A stretch of 64,000 nucleotides of DNA from PALSA-894 sp963757565 (GCA_963757565.1 CAVWSB010000002.1:1-64000); one strand, 5' to 3'. Shown: positions 55,558 through 64,000, counted from the first letter of the stretch. Notes: a model not told the origin generated them from the letters alone. Made by a program: numbers and translations.

Positions 55558-56331
55558 CTAGTAGTCGGCCGAAACGGGTATCGCGCCGTCCTCACCGTAC
55601 CGATGCAGCGCGTTGCCCTGCGTGGTGAGCCAGGTCTTGGCGCATTCCCATTCCGGGCAGACGCGTGCGACCACACGCCAGAACTTGCGCGAATGGTTCA
55701 TCTCGACGAGATGGGCCACTTCATGCGCCGCAAGATAGTCCAGCACATAGGGCGGCGCGAGAATGAGCCGCCACGAATAGGAGAGCACGCCTGCCGCGGT
55801 GCACGAGCCCCACCGGCTTGCCTGATCGCGCACCGAGATGCGCTTGATCGTCACGCCAAGCAGCGCCGCATAGCGGCGGCTCGCCGCTTCCAGATCGCGC
55901 TTCGCCTCGCGCTTGAGATAGTCGCGCACGCGCCGAGCCATGTGCGCAGGGTCGCCCGCCACGCAGAGCAGCGGCAATTCTGCGCCGGGCTCGACCCAAA
56001 CGGTGCCGCGTGTCGTGCGGTGCGCGATCCGGTGAGGCGCACCGCGCAGCGGCAACTCCATGCCGTGAGCGAACGGAATGTTGTGCGGCAAGCGCTTCAG
56101 CCGCGCTGCGATCCAGCCGCCGTTGCGTTCCGCAAAGCTCTTTGCCTCGCGCACCGATCCGCGCGGAGGCATTGTGAGTACAACGGCCCGGTTCGCCGCC
56201 TGGACGCGCAGCGTGTAGCGCTGCGCCTGCGCGTGCCGGCGCAGCGCGACCGGATAGATCGCGCCGTCAAACACGATCTCGATCGTTTGCGGCTCGACGG
56301 GCCGGCGGAACAGGAGTGCGCGGAGAGACAT
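55558..56331 (-). CDS. YgjP-like metallopeptidase (M48/DUF45)
   Basis: 257 residues, uninterrupted. The zinc site is the HEVAH in VLDYLAAHEVAHLVEMNHSR with a third His downstream (NHSRKFW), the usual YgjP/SprT-like pattern. RWGSCTAAGVLSYSWRLILA before it is the SRWGSC motif of the family. The N-terminal domain (IEIVFDGAIYPVALRRHAQA, QRYTLRV) is the DUF45 start. It is likely a cytosolic protease or a related nuclease-associated protein; no partner is evident. The start ATG 56331 is supported by the SLRALLFRRPV beginning seen in relatives. Confidence 0.9.
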   Translation of the reverse strand: MSLRALLFRRPVEPQTIEIVFDGAIYPVALRRHAQAQRYTLRVQAANRAVVLTMPPRGSVREAKSFAERNGGWIAARLKRLPHNIPFAHGMELPLRGAPHRIAHRTTRGTVWVEPGAELPLLCVAGDPAHMARRVRDYLKREAKRDLEAASRRYAALLGVTIKRISVRDQASRWGSCTAAGVLSYSWRLILAPPYVLDYLAAHEVAHLVEMNHSRKFWRVVARVCPEWECAKTWLTTQGNALHRYGEDGAIPVSADY

Positions 56332-56485
56332 GGTCGAATCCTAGCGGAATTCCGCGAGAATATGTCAACCGTCATCGCGCCCGAGCGCGCAGCGCGGTCG
56401 GAGCGATTCATAAACGCAAGACGACGAGATTGAACAGAGACGTTTGGGCCTATGGGTCCCGGCGCGCCGTGTTGCGCCGGCGGCG

Positions 56486-57895
56486 TTATGCTTCCGCCAG
56501 CACCTTGCGTTTGGCGCCCTTGCCCTGTCCGTTATGCGACAGCACGAAATCCGAAATGCGCGGAGCGATTTCCGAACGGAAGCGCGAACCGTTGAACACG
56601 CCGTAATGGCCGACGCCAAGCTGCATGTAATGCATCTTGTTCTCGTCCGGGATGTTCGAGCACAAGCGCTGCGCGGCTTGGGTCTGCCCAACACCGGAGA
56701 TGTCGTCGTGCTCGCCCTCGACGGTGAGCAACGCCACGCGGCGGATTTTCGTCAGGTCCACCGGCTTGCCGCGATGGGTCATTTTGCCGAGCGGGAGATC
56801 GTGGCGGATGAAGACGGTCTCGACCGTCTGCAGATAGAATTCGGCTGAGAGGTCCATGACCGCAAGATATTCGTCGTAAAACTCGCGATGCTTCGCGGCC
56901 GAGTCGCCGTCGCCCGTCACCAGATGACGGAACAGGTTGCGGTGCGCCTCGAGATGGCGGTCGAGGTTCATGGTCATGAAGCCGTTGAGCTGCACGAACC
57001 CCGGATAGACGTCGCGCATGAAGCCCGGATGCGGGAACGGCACCTTGGTGATGACGTGGCCGCGGAACCAGTCGATCCCGCGCTCCTCGGCGAGCTTGTT
57101 CACAACGGTCGGGTGTTCGCGCGTGTCGATCGGCCCGCCCATCAGCGTCATGGTGAGCGGCACGTAGGAGTCGTTCTCGGCTTCCATGCGGGCGACCGCG
57201 GCGAGCACCGGCACCGAGGGCTGGCACACCGCGACGACGTGCGTGTCGCCGCCCAGCGCATGCAGCATCGAAATCACGTAGTCGATGTAGTCGTCGAGAT
57301 CGAACCGCCCCTCGGTGAGGGGCACCATGCGGGCATCGACCCACTCGGTGATGTACACGTCGTGGTTCGGCAGAAAAGCCTCGACCGTACCGCGCAGCAG
57401 CGTCGCGTAGTGGCCGGACATCGGCGCCACGATCAGCAGCTTCGGCTGCGGCCGTCGGGGCGTGCTCGCCAGCGCGCGCTCGAAACGCAGAAGCCGGCAG
57501 AACGGCCGCTCCCACACTGGCTTGACGCTCACGGCAACGCGCTCGCCGCCGACCATGGTGGAGTCGATCCCCCATTCGGGCTGGCTGTAGCGGCGCGTCG
57601 TGCGCTCGAACAGCTCGAACGCCGCGGCGGTCGCCTTGCCGGCGGCGGTATGCGCGAACGGGTTGGCGGGATTCTTGTAGAAGAGGCGCCCTGCGTCCGC
57701 GAAGGCGCGCGCAGGAGTCAGCGCCGCGTGGCCCAGTTCATAGAACCAGTACATGGGCGCCGAAAAAAACGGACTTCCGTCGCCGGGCAGCGCTGCTGCC
57801 CCGCCGAACTCACCGATTGGCATGTGGTCTGGCCCCGGCCCGACTTTTTGCACTGCAATATCGTGTCGCTTTTTGGTCATTCGGTCAACACTCAA
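56486..57895 (-). CDS. phaZ: Intracellular polyhydroxyalkanoate depolymerase PhaZ
   Basis: Mobilises stored polyhydroxybutyrate. 469 residues, uninterrupted. An N-terminal PhaZ domain (MYWFYELGHAALTPARAFAD, FAHTAAGKATAAAFELFERT, RRYSQPEWGID) precedes an alpha/beta hydrolase. The lipase-box position reads VVAVCQPSVPVLAAVARMEA, with Cys in place of Ser, as in intracellular PhaZ of Ralstonia-type. Other sites are LMGGPIDTREHPTVVNKLAE, the acid in LTVEGEHDDISGVGQTQAAQ and the His in LGVGHYGVFNGSRFRSEIAP. The start may be ATG 57880 (TKKRHDI) instead of 57895. No phaC or phaP gene is in the window. Confidence 0.93.
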   Translation of the reverse strand: MSVDRMTKKRHDIAVQKVGPGPDHMPIGEFGGAAALPGDGSPFFSAPMYWFYELGHAALTPARAFADAGRLFYKNPANPFAHTAAGKATAAAFELFERTTRRYSQPEWGIDSTMVGGERVAVSVKPVWERPFCRLLRFERALASTPRRPQPKLLIVAPMSGHYATLLRGTVEAFLPNHDVYITEWVDARMVPLTEGRFDLDDYIDYVISMLHALGGDTHVVAVCQPSVPVLAAVARMEAENDSYVPLTMTLMGGPIDTREHPTVVNKLAEERGIDWFRGHVITKVPFPHPGFMRDVYPGFVQLNGFMTMNLDRHLEAHRNLFRHLVTGDGDSAAKHREFYDEYLAVMDLSAEFYLQTVETVFIRHDLPLGKMTHRGKPVDLTKIRRVALLTVEGEHDDISGVGQTQAAQRLCSNIPDENKMHYMQLGVGHYGVFNGSRFRSEIAPRISDFVLSHNGQGKGAKRKVLAEA

Positions 57896-57944
57896 GCCAC
57901 CCGGGCGTCCAATTCGCTGTGCAAGGATGCGCCGAAGTGATGAA

Positions 57945-58760
57945 TTATTCGCCAGTTTGCATCAGCGATCCGGCGCGGCGGGCAGAGGCGAGCAGGGCCA
58001 GGAACGCGCAAACCGCCAGCGCAAAGAGAACGACGTTCAGCGCAAGTGATTGAATCATCAGGTCTGCGCGGAATGTATGGTCGATGAGCAGCGCGCGCAT
58101 CCCCTCGAATACGTAGGTCGGCGGCAGCGACCACGCCACGGCCTGGAGCCAGCCGGGAAGGACGGCGACTGGATAGTAAACGCAGGCGAGGGGGAGGAGC
58201 AGGAACATGATGCTCCAGGCAAACGTCTCGGCGCCGAGCCCGTTCCGCAGCACCAGTCCGGAGACGAAGATTCCAACTGCCCAGCTTGTCAGCATGAGGT
58301 TTGCGAAGAACGCCGCGAGCGCGAGGCCAAGCCCCCACAAATTGAACCCGAAGAACCACACCGCGAGCAACGAGACCGGCACCATCCCGATCGCGAGGCG
58401 GATGATGCTCATGATCATCAAAGCGGCGACGAATTCCGCCCCGCGCAGCGGCGAGATCATCAGGTTGCCGAGGTTGCGCGACCACATCTCCTCGAGAAAC
58501 GAGATGGAGAATCCGAGCTGCCCGCGAAACAGGATGTCCCACAGCATGACAGCGCCGATCAGAACACCGCCGGCACGCGCATAGAGGCTGGCCTGCCCGG
58601 CGAGAAAGGTTTGCAGGAAGCCCCACATCAGCATCTGCACGGTCGGCCAGTAGATCAGTTCGATGATGCGCGCGAATGAGGAGCGCAGCAGATACCAGTA
58701 GCGCAGCACCATCGCGGCGACACGGCGCGGCGAGAACGCGAGCTGCGCGGCCTGGCTCAT
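57945..58760 (-). CDS. ABC-2 type transporter permease
   Basis: A 271-residue inner-membrane permease with six or so helices (VLIGAVMLWDILFRGQLGFS, LMIMSIIRLAIGMVPVSLLA, WSIMFLLLPLACVYYPVAVL). ELIYWPTVQMLMWGFLQTFL and VLPGWLQAVAWSLPPTYVFE with GMRALLIDH are typical of the NodJ/drug-exporter ABC-2 group. It probably exports a small molecule or glycan together with the ATPase encoded directly upstream, whose TGA it overlaps by four bases (ATGA). It is uninterrupted, and the substrate is unknown. Confidence 0.88.
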   Translation of the reverse strand: MSQAAQLAFSPRRVAAMVLRYWYLLRSSFARIIELIYWPTVQMLMWGFLQTFLAGQASLYARAGGVLIGAVMLWDILFRGQLGFSISFLEEMWSRNLGNLMISPLRGAEFVAALMIMSIIRLAIGMVPVSLLAVWFFGFNLWGLGLALAAFFANLMLTSWAVGIFVSGLVLRNGLGAETFAWSIMFLLLPLACVYYPVAVLPGWLQAVAWSLPPTYVFEGMRALLIDHTFRADLMIQSLALNVVLFALAVCAFLALLASARRAGSLMQTGE

Positions 58761-59512
58761 TGCGCGGTCTCGCGGTCGCGCCCGCGCGCCACATCGAGGA
58801 ACACTTCCTCCAGCGTCTCGCGCCCGTAGCGCTGCAACAGCCGCGCCGGTGTGTCGTCGTCCTCGATCTTGCCGCGCTTCATGAAGATCACCCGCTCGCA
58901 CAGCCGCTCCACCTCCGCCATGTTGTGCGACGCGATCAGCATGGTGACCCCATGTTCGTCGCGATAGCGCTCCAGCCGTGCGCGCACCCAGTCGGCGGTG
59001 TCGGGATCGAGCGAGGCCGTTGGCTCGTCGAGGAGCAGCAGGTCCGGCGCGTTGATCAGCGCCTTGGCGAGCGAGACGCGCGTCTTCTGTCCGGCTGACA
59101 GCTTGCCGGTCGGTCGGTCAAGCAGATCGGACAGGTCGAATTGCGCAGCGATCTCGACGATGCGTGGCGCCAGATTGGCGACGCCATAAAGCATTCCGAA
59201 CACGGTCAGGTTCTGCCGCACCGTGAGGCGCATCGGCATTTCGACATAGGGGCTCTCGAAGTTCATGCGGTGAAGCACGCGATAGCGCTCGCGCGGCATG
59301 TCGGCGCCGAGCACGCGCGCGGTCCCGGACGTCGGCGTGGTGAGTCCCATCAGCATCGCGATGGTGGTGGTTTTGCCGGCGCCGTTGCCGCCGAGCAGGC
59401 CGGTGATCGAGCCGCGCGGGAGCGTAAACGAAATGCCATCGACCGCTGTCGCAGTCTTGTAGATCTTGGTCAGCCGGTCGGTGCGGACCGCAGGCTCGGG
59501 TGTGACATCCAT
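58757..59512 (-). CDS. ABC transporter ATP-binding protein (exporter type)
   Basis: A 251-residue ATPase. Walker A is ITGLLGGNGAGKTTTIAMLM, the Q-loop is FESPYVEMPMRLTVRQNLTV, the signature is TGKLSAGQKTRVSLAKALIN, Walker B is LLLLDEPTASLDPDTADWVR, and the H-loop is MLIASHNMAEVERLCERVIF. The short, one-domain form with the permease encoded immediately downstream indicates an exporter with a half-transporter partner. The start is ATG 59512 (DVTPEPAVRTDRLTKIYK). It is divergent from the regB gene, 107 bases away. Confidence 0.9.
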   Translation of the reverse strand: MDVTPEPAVRTDRLTKIYKTATAVDGISFTLPRGSITGLLGGNGAGKTTTIAMLMGLTTPTSGTARVLGADMPRERYRVLHRMNFESPYVEMPMRLTVRQNLTVFGMLYGVANLAPRIVEIAAQFDLSDLLDRPTGKLSAGQKTRVSLAKALINAPDLLLLDEPTASLDPDTADWVRARLERYRDEHGVTMLIASHNMAEVERLCERVIFMKRGKIEDDDTPARLLQRYGRETLEEVFLDVARGRDRETAQ

Positions 59513-59619
59513 GCGGCCTGCTTGACGCCGGTAAGGTCGGCGCGCAAGGGCCAATCGGCCTCGCCGCCGCGACACCATTGGGTCTGCGCATCCGGCACGC
59601 TCTCCGCTATCCTGCCCGG

Positions 59620-60951
59620 ATGCTGTCGCTCAGTCCGGACGAATTGCCCCACGCGCCACGCACGGTACGGCTCAAAACGCTGATTGGATTGCGCTGGTTC
59701 GCCGTCATCGGCCAGGCGGTCACGGTGTTGATCGTGCAGTACTGGCTCGAGTTCGAGTTGCCGCTCGCCGCCTGCCTTTCGGTGATCGCCCTGTCGGCGT
59801 GGCTCAACGTCGCGATGCGCATGCACTACGGCAATGTGCAGCGGCTCGAGCCCGGTCCCGTGGCGTGGCTGCTCGCCTACGACATCGGGCAGCTTACCGT
59901 GCTGATGGTTCTGACCGGGGGCCTGGAAAACCCGTTCGCATTCTTCGTGCTCGCGCCAGTGTCGATCGCGGCGATCTCGCTGCCGTTACGCTACACCTTG
60001 CCGCTCGGGCTGTTCGCAGTTGCGACATCGACATTCATCGCATTCGTCTACTGGCCCCTGCCATGGTCGACGGCCGAAACCCTGGTGCAGCCCCCGATCT
60101 ATATCTTCGCAACCTGGGTCGCGAACCTGATCGCGATCATTTTCATCGGCGCATACGCATGGCAGGTGGCGGAGGAAAGCCGCCTGATGGCCGACGCGTT
60201 GACCGCAACCGAACTGGTGCTCGCGCGCGAACAGCATCTCACGCAAATCGACGGGCTTGCGGCAGCGGCCGCACACGAGCTCGGCACACCGCTTTCCACC
60301 ATCGCGCTGGTGGCGAAGGAATTGCAGCATGCGCTGGGGCCGGATTCGCCGCATGCCGACGACGTGAAGCTGCTGCGCGAACAGGCACAGCGCTGCCGCG
60401 AGATTCTCGGCAAGCTCTCCGCGCTCCCCTCGGGCTGGGCTCCGTTCGAGCGCATGAAACTGTCCGCGCTGATCGACGAGGTCGTGGCGCCGCATCGCAA
60501 TTTCGGGATCGCGATCGATACGGTGTTGCCGTCCGACCGTGCAGGAGAGCCCATGGTCGCGCGCTCGCCGGCCGTGCTCTACGGCCTCGGCAATCTGACC
60601 GAGAACGCTGTGGATTTCGCCGCCGCGCGCGTGGAGATCGCGGTGCGGTGGAGCGAGCAGGATGTGGCCGTGACGATTTCGGACGATGGTCCGGGTTTTC
60701 CGCCGGAAATCATCAACCGCATCGGCGAGCCCTATGTGACAAGCCGCCGCAGGCCTGCCAGCGAAAATGACGAGGGAGGTCTCGGTCTGGGCTTCTTCAT
60801 CGCGAAAACCCTGCTGGAACGCTCTGGCGCAACGCTTGTGTTCCTCAACCGGCCCGCACCGGAGGATGGTGCGGTGGTGCGGGTGCGCTGGGGGCGCGGT
60901 GATTTGGAGGTCAGCGAGGGCTTGAGCGACGCAACGCTGCCGCATAGCTGA
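59620..60951 (+). CDS. regB: Redox sensor histidine kinase RegB/ActS
   Basis: Global redox kinase of alphaproteobacteria. The N-terminal part has six membrane helices. VLMVLTGGLENPFAFFVLAP is the GGxxNPF loop that binds quinone. Phospho-His is His219 (numbered from ATG 59620) in AAAAHELGTPLSTIALVAKE. The redox-active Cys of RegB is retained as Cys259 in REQAQRCREILGKLSAL. The ATPase has LGNLTENAVDFAAARVEIAV (N box), SDDGPGFPPEIINRIGEPYV and GGLGLGFFIAKTLLERSGAT. The alternative start at 59578 adds 14 residues with no conserved features. The partner response regulator follows 34 bases later. Confidence 0.94.
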   Translation: MLSLSPDELPHAPRTVRLKTLIGLRWFAVIGQAVTVLIVQYWLEFELPLAACLSVIALSAWLNVAMRMHYGNVQRLEPGPVAWLLAYDIGQLTVLMVLTGGLENPFAFFVLAPVSIAAISLPLRYTLPLGLFAVATSTFIAFVYWPLPWSTAETLVQPPIYIFATWVANLIAIIFIGAYAWQVAEESRLMADALTATELVLAREQHLTQIDGLAAAAAHELGTPLSTIALVAKELQHALGPDSPHADDVKLLREQAQRCREILGKLSALPSGWAPFERMKLSALIDEVVAPHRNFGIAIDTVLPSDRAGEPMVARSPAVLYGLGNLTENAVDFAAARVEIAVRWSEQDVAVTISDDGPGFPPEIINRIGEPYVTSRRRPASENDEGGLGLGFFIAKTLLERSGATLVFLNRPAPEDGAVVRVRWGRGDLEVSEGLSDATLPHS

Positions 60952-60985
60952 TATCTAACTTGAGCAGAGCTCTGGGAGACCGAGA

Positions 60986-61552
60986 ATGACGATGACCGAT
61001 GTGGCGCCGGCCCCCGCGCCCATTCCGGGCGAGCGCACGCTATTGATCGTCGAGGACGACAAGTCGTTTCTCACGCGCCTCGCGCGCGCAATGGAACAGC
61101 GCGGATTTGCCGTTGCGACCGCCGAGTCCGTTGCGGACGGGCTTTTGCAGGTCGAGAAGGCGCCGCCCTACTACGCGGTGGTCGACATGCGGCTCGGCGA
61201 CGGCAACGGGCTCGATGTCATCTCGGCGCTCAAGCGCCGTCGGCCCGAGTCACATGGCGTGGTGCTGACCGGCTACGGCAATATCGCGACCGCGGTGAAC
61301 GCCGTGAAGCTCGGCGCGATCGACTACCTGGCGAAGCCCGCCGACGCCGATGATGTGGTCAACGCGCTGCTCGCGATCGAGGGGCGCACCGCCGAGCCGC
61401 CGGAAAACCCGATGTCGGCCGACCGTGTGCGCTGGGAGCACATCCAGCGCGTCTACGAGCTGTGCAATCGCAATGTCTCGGAGACCGCACGGCGCCTCAA
61501 CATGCATCGCCGCACCTTGCAGCGCATTCTGGCGAAGCGCGCACCGAAGTGA
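60986..61552 (+). CDS. regA: Response regulator RegA/ActR
   Basis: Response regulator of the RegB/RegA system, 188 residues, uninterrupted. The receiver has TLLIVEDDKSFLTRLARAME, phospho-Asp67 in YYAVVDMRLGDGNGLDVISA, and the Lys in IDYLAKPADADDVVNALLAI. The C-terminal Fis-type helix-turn-helix is ELCNRNVSETARRLNMHRRT followed by LQRILAKR, almost identical to RegA/ActR/PrrA. In relatives it controls respiration, photosynthesis, nitrogen and carbon fixation in response to redox; targets here are not shown. A perfect hairpin follows. Confidence 0.95.
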   Translation: MTMTDVAPAPAPIPGERTLLIVEDDKSFLTRLARAMEQRGFAVATAESVADGLLQVEKAPPYYAVVDMRLGDGNGLDVISALKRRRPESHGVVLTGYGNIATAVNAVKLGAIDYLAKPADADDVVNALLAIEGRTAEPPENPMSADRVRWEHIQRVYELCNRNVSETARRLNMHRRTLQRILAKRAPK

Positions 61553-61570
61553 CCGCGCGAGGCGCGGTCA
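61550..61570 (+). terminator. Hairpin at the regA stop codon
   Basis: TGACCGCGC (61550-61558, including the TGA stop) pairs perfectly with GCGCGGTCA (61562-61570) around a three-base loop GAG. There is no T run after it, so it may stop transcription weakly or protect the message end. It also ends the convergent hypothetical gene's transcript. Confidence 0.5.
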
Positions 61571-61585
61571 TCTCTGACGGTAAAT

Positions 61586-62488
61586 CTACTGCCTGATGCT
61601 CGGCAGGATATCGTTGCCGGCGGCTTCGATCTTTTCGCCGAATTCACGCGCGCGCGCGAACAGGCTCGACGGCTTTAGCGTATCGACAACCGTGCCAAGC
61701 ACACCGCGTTGCGGCGCAACCGGTTCGGCCTGCGCTTCCATCGTCGGGCGAGGTTTGTCCGGCACCGTCACAGTCGGCTGCGCGGTAATGACCGGCGGCG
61801 GCTGGAACGCCGGCTGTGGCTGCGGCGACTGCTGATAGATCGGCTGAGCGTATTGCGGCTGCGGGACCGGCGTCCGCAACATCGGTCCACGCTGTTCCTG
61901 TGCGGACGGCATCGCGGCAACAGAGGGTGCGGCGGCCGGCGGAGCGACCACGGAGGGCGGCACGGTGACGATCACCGGCACCGGGGCAGGCGCGGTCGGG
62001 CGTACCGCGGTCTGCACGGGCTCAACCGCTGCGACGCGGCGCTGCTCGGCCTTCGTTTCCGTCTTGGGTTCAATCTTGGCCTCGCTGCGCGGCTCGGCTT
62101 TCTCGCCATGCAGCGCTTGCGCGGCGCGCACCAGTGCCGGGATGGGCTCGGCCGCGACCTTCATGGCGCTCTGGTCTTTACCGGCATCCTGTCGCGCCTC
62201 CTTGTCCCACATTCGTTGCGGCGGCAGCGTTAGAGTTTCGTAAGCGGCGGGTTTCTGCGCGAGAACCGGCTTCTCGACACCCAACGTCGTCGCCGCGACG
62301 TCCTCATCGGCATCCGCGCCGGAGGCTGCATGCATCGCGGCCATGCGCGGCTGCTGCAGATGCCCCGAGAAAGCGCGGTTGTACGCCGCAATCAAACCGG
62401 CGGCGATCAATGTCGCGACGACGGCTGGAACAACCTGGCGGGTGATTTGCGCCACGAAGGGCAGCAACTTCGAGACGGCAGTTAGCAT
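61586..62488 (-). CDS. Membrane-anchored Pro/Ala-rich hypothetical protein
   Basis: 300 residues. One N-terminal helix is visible (VVPAVVATLIAAGLIAAYNR). A charged segment with EPRSEAKIEPKTETKAEQRR follows, then a Pro/Val/Ala-rich middle (PTAPAPVPVIVTVPPSVVAP) and a Gln/Pro-rich stretch (QPQYAQPIYQQSPQPQPAFQ). The C-terminus, SSLFARAREFGEKIEAAGND, may form a helix. The composition resembles periplasmic linker proteins; no domain is recognised. It has no operon partner. It is uninterrupted. Confidence 0.65.
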   Translation of the reverse strand: MLTAVSKLLPFVAQITRQVVPAVVATLIAAGLIAAYNRAFSGHLQQPRMAAMHAASGADADEDVAATTLGVEKPVLAQKPAAYETLTLPPQRMWDKEARQDAGKDQSAMKVAAEPIPALVRAAQALHGEKAEPRSEAKIEPKTETKAEQRRVAAVEPVQTAVRPTAPAPVPVIVTVPPSVVAPPAAAPSVAAMPSAQEQRGPMLRTPVPQPQYAQPIYQQSPQPQPAFQPPPVITAQPTVTVPDKPRPTMEAQAEPVAPQRGVLGTVVDTLKPSSLFARAREFGEKIEAAGNDILPSIRQ

Positions 62489-62606
62489 GCAACCACTCCC
62501 GTGCGCCGGGACTCCGGAAAGTCCCGATATGCCAGCCGCTTTGCGGCAGGAACTTGATCAAAGCGGCGCGATCTTGAGGAATTTTGAGAGGATACAAGGC
62601 CAGTCG

Positions 62607-63809
62607 TTAACGATTACGGATGAGGACAAGGTCGCCGCCCATGATCTTCAGCGCCATGCAGACCAGTAGCGCCACCGTATAATCGCCGGTCGCGCCTCGG
62701 ATCAGCCCGATCAGGCCCGGCCCGATTGCGCCCGCGAAGGTTCCGATCGCGGTTGAAAGCCCCAGCACCAAGCCAAAGGCGGCGGACGGGAACTCGCGCT
62801 GCACGATCAGCGAGGGCAGTGTGATGATGTTGCCGACCGAAAAGCCATAGGCGGCGCAGCACGCGATCAGCAGCACGGGGTCCATGGTGCGCGTCATGCA
62901 GAACAGCGCGACCGCCTGGCTGAACATCGACCCGGACGAGATCCAGCGCGGATCGAGCCGGTCCACCACCATGCCGAGAGTGAGCCGCCCGATCACCGCG
63001 CACGCCGTCATCACCGAGACCGACAGCGCGGCCTGTGCGCGCCCGACGATCGGCGCCATGAAGGCGATCTGGTGCACGATGAATGCGACCTGCGCGATCA
63101 ACGCCAGCGCGAACGGACCGGACACGGTCCAGAACGGCAGACTGCGCAGCGCATCGCGGCGGGTCCACACTGGGTCAGCGGCGATGACCGGTTGCGCGGG
63201 CGCGGCGTGCGCGGGGATCCAGAGGAAAATCGCCGGCACCAGAATCGCCACCATCACGCCGGCCGCGATCAACATCGCGGTGGTAAAATCGGTCAGCGAA
63301 ATCAAACCGACCAGTGATGGCGCAACCACGATGCCGCCGAAGCTCGCGCCATTGAGTGCGAGCGAGATCGCAAGTCCGCGCCGCCGCGTGAACCACTGGC
63401 TGATGATCGTCGGGAGGGTGACAAGCCCGAGACCGAGCCAGCCGAAGCTCATCGCGAGATAGGCCGCATAGACCTGCCAGGGTTCGCGAGCGAGCGCGAG
63501 CAGCACAATGGCTAGCGCGAGCGCCGCGACACCGAACAGCACGAAACGCCGCGCGCCGAAGCGCGCGAGCGCATTACTGGTGAAAATCACCAGAATGCCG
63601 TTGAGCAGATAGGTCGCAGTGCTGGCGCCTGAGATCAGCGAAGGCGGCCAGCCGTAGAGCCGCGTCAGTTCGGCGAGGTAGACCGAGTGCCCGTAGAGGC
63701 CAAAGCCCCAGCAGGCGAGCGCCATCAGAAAGCACGCGACAACGACGCGCCAGCCGAAATAGCGCGGCGAGGATTCGTCGATGTCGCGGGACGCGGGTTC
63801 GATGCTCAC
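62607..63809 (-). CDS. MFS transporter (oxalate/formate- or monocarboxylate-like)
   Basis: About 400 residues with 12 helices. The most likely start is GTG 63809 (SIEPASRDIDESSPRYFGWR). RVVVACFLMALACWGFGLYG and HSVYLAELTRLYGWPPSLIS open the protein. ISQWFTRRRGLAISLALNGA is the typical loop and helix 5 motif of the monocarboxylate/OFA-type MFS group. A second-half GRLTLGMVVDRLDPRW is the loop 8-9 signature. It likely imports or exports organic acids, but the substrate is not certain. It is uninterrupted. Confidence 0.88.
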   Translation of the reverse strand: MSIEPASRDIDESSPRYFGWRVVVACFLMALACWGFGLYGHSVYLAELTRLYGWPPSLISGASTATYLLNGILVIFTSNALARFGARRFVLFGVAALALAIVLLALAREPWQVYAAYLAMSFGWLGLGLVTLPTIISQWFTRRRGLAISLALNGASFGGIVVAPSLVGLISLTDFTTAMLIAAGVMVAILVPAIFLWIPAHAAPAQPVIAADPVWTRRDALRSLPFWTVSGPFALALIAQVAFIVHQIAFMAPIVGRAQAALSVSVMTACAVIGRLTLGMVVDRLDPRWISSGSMFSQAVALFCMTRTMDPVLLIACCAAYGFSVGNIITLPSLIVQREFPSAAFGLVLGLSTAIGTFAGAIGPGLIGLIRGATGDYTVALLVCMALKIMGGDLVLIRNR

Positions 63810-63876
63810 CGGCGGATGCTTACACGGATGCGCGGTGCGTGGCGCGCAAACGCTTCGATGTGCGGCGAAGCGATTG

Positions 63877-64000
63877 TCAGAATTCCGCGTACGGTCCGGC
63901 CGGATCGGCGAGCGCCTGTAGCCGCATCGCGGCACAACGCGCAAAGCTGAGCATCATGCTTTTGCGTGTCGAAGCGTGCAGCCGGTGCTCCGGCGCCTCG
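63877..64000 (-). CDS. C-terminal end of an unidentified protein (partial)
   Basis: An open frame enters from the right edge and ends at TGA 63877-63879: readable as EAPEHRLHASTRKSMMLSFA and RCAAMRLQALADPAGPYAEF. The codon pattern looks coding, and the gap to the MFS start (67 bases) is reasonable. With only 40 residues I cannot assign a family. Confidence 0.4.
   Translation of the reverse strand, partial: EAPEHRLHASTRKSMMLSFARCAAMRLQALADPAGPYAEF

Noticed and set aside
61550..61570. A full intrinsic terminator after regA
   Set aside because: The stem is perfect but lacks the T run, so it is reported only as a hairpin with moderate confidence.

Overview
The window is about 64 kb of GC-rich DNA from an alphaproteobacterium, most likely Hyphomicrobiales close to Bradyrhizobiaceae/Xanthobacteraceae. 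This placement is inferred from gene content and order, not from a database search. The main evidence is the order dnaK-dnaJ-pmtA-pyrF-DUF1330-dapB-gpmA, the lptC-lptA-lptB-rpoN-hpf-ptsN cluster, a RegB/RegA (ActS/ActR) pair, RpoH-type promoters of the CTTGAA/CCATAT form, a CtrA-type box, and dispersed Rhizobiales-style palindromes. The content is core chromosome. I see no phage, insertion sequence, integrase, CRISPR array or rRNA, and one tRNA (Leu, CAG).

Layout. 1-260: end of a membrane protein. 497-7155 (+): chaperones, a phospholipid methyltransferase, pyrimidine and lysine synthesis, and glycolysis. 7161-10126: an acetyltransferase between two palindromic repeats, a DNA alkyl-repair protein, a DUF2244 protein and endonuclease III. 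10169-12910 (+): a DpgC-like dioxygenase/crotonase with a phenylacetate-CoA-ligase-like enzyme. 12995-16950: membrane protein, YiiX-like hydrolase, Tat-type amine oxidase and an ATP-binding protein. 17024-21761 (-): pheT, pheS, a DinB protein, rplT and rpmI. 22150-26856: small secreted protein, enolase-superfamily enzyme, MASE4 hybrid kinase and infC. 27023-36591: two glycosyltransferases, hydrolase, deaminase, two SDR/NDUFA9-like proteins, queG, a GST and uppP. 36785-43162 (+): tRNA-Leu, RNase D, the LPS-export genes, rpoN, hpf and ptsN. 43239-50148: a Bug-type binding protein, a heat-shock hsp20-DUF1150 unit, and a UgpB-A-(creatininase)-E-C ABC importer. 50380-64000: membrane enzymes, panE, transporters, PHA depolymerase, an ABC exporter and RegB/RegA.

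Sequence quality shapes every gene model. Many essential genes (dnaK, dnaJ, pheS, pheT, nth, rpmI, rpoN, uppP) carry small indels, mostly one-base insertions, that break otherwise conserved proteins. I treat these as probable sequencing or assembly errors and annotate across them, noting where the frame changes. Stretches such as 23.8-28.4 kb and 50.4-63.8 kb look clean.

The most interesting items are: (i) an RpoH promoter followed by three hairpins, the last hiding the Shine-Dalgarno of hsp20, which reads as a ROSE-type RNA thermometer; (ii) a creatininase-family gene translationally coupled inside a Ugp-like ABC importer operon; (iii) a DpgC-like enzyme paired with an aryl-CoA ligase, a possible undescribed aromatic route; (iv) an inverted repeat whose two arms supply the stop codons of two convergent genes; and (v) a CtrA-type site upstream of a small secreted protein.
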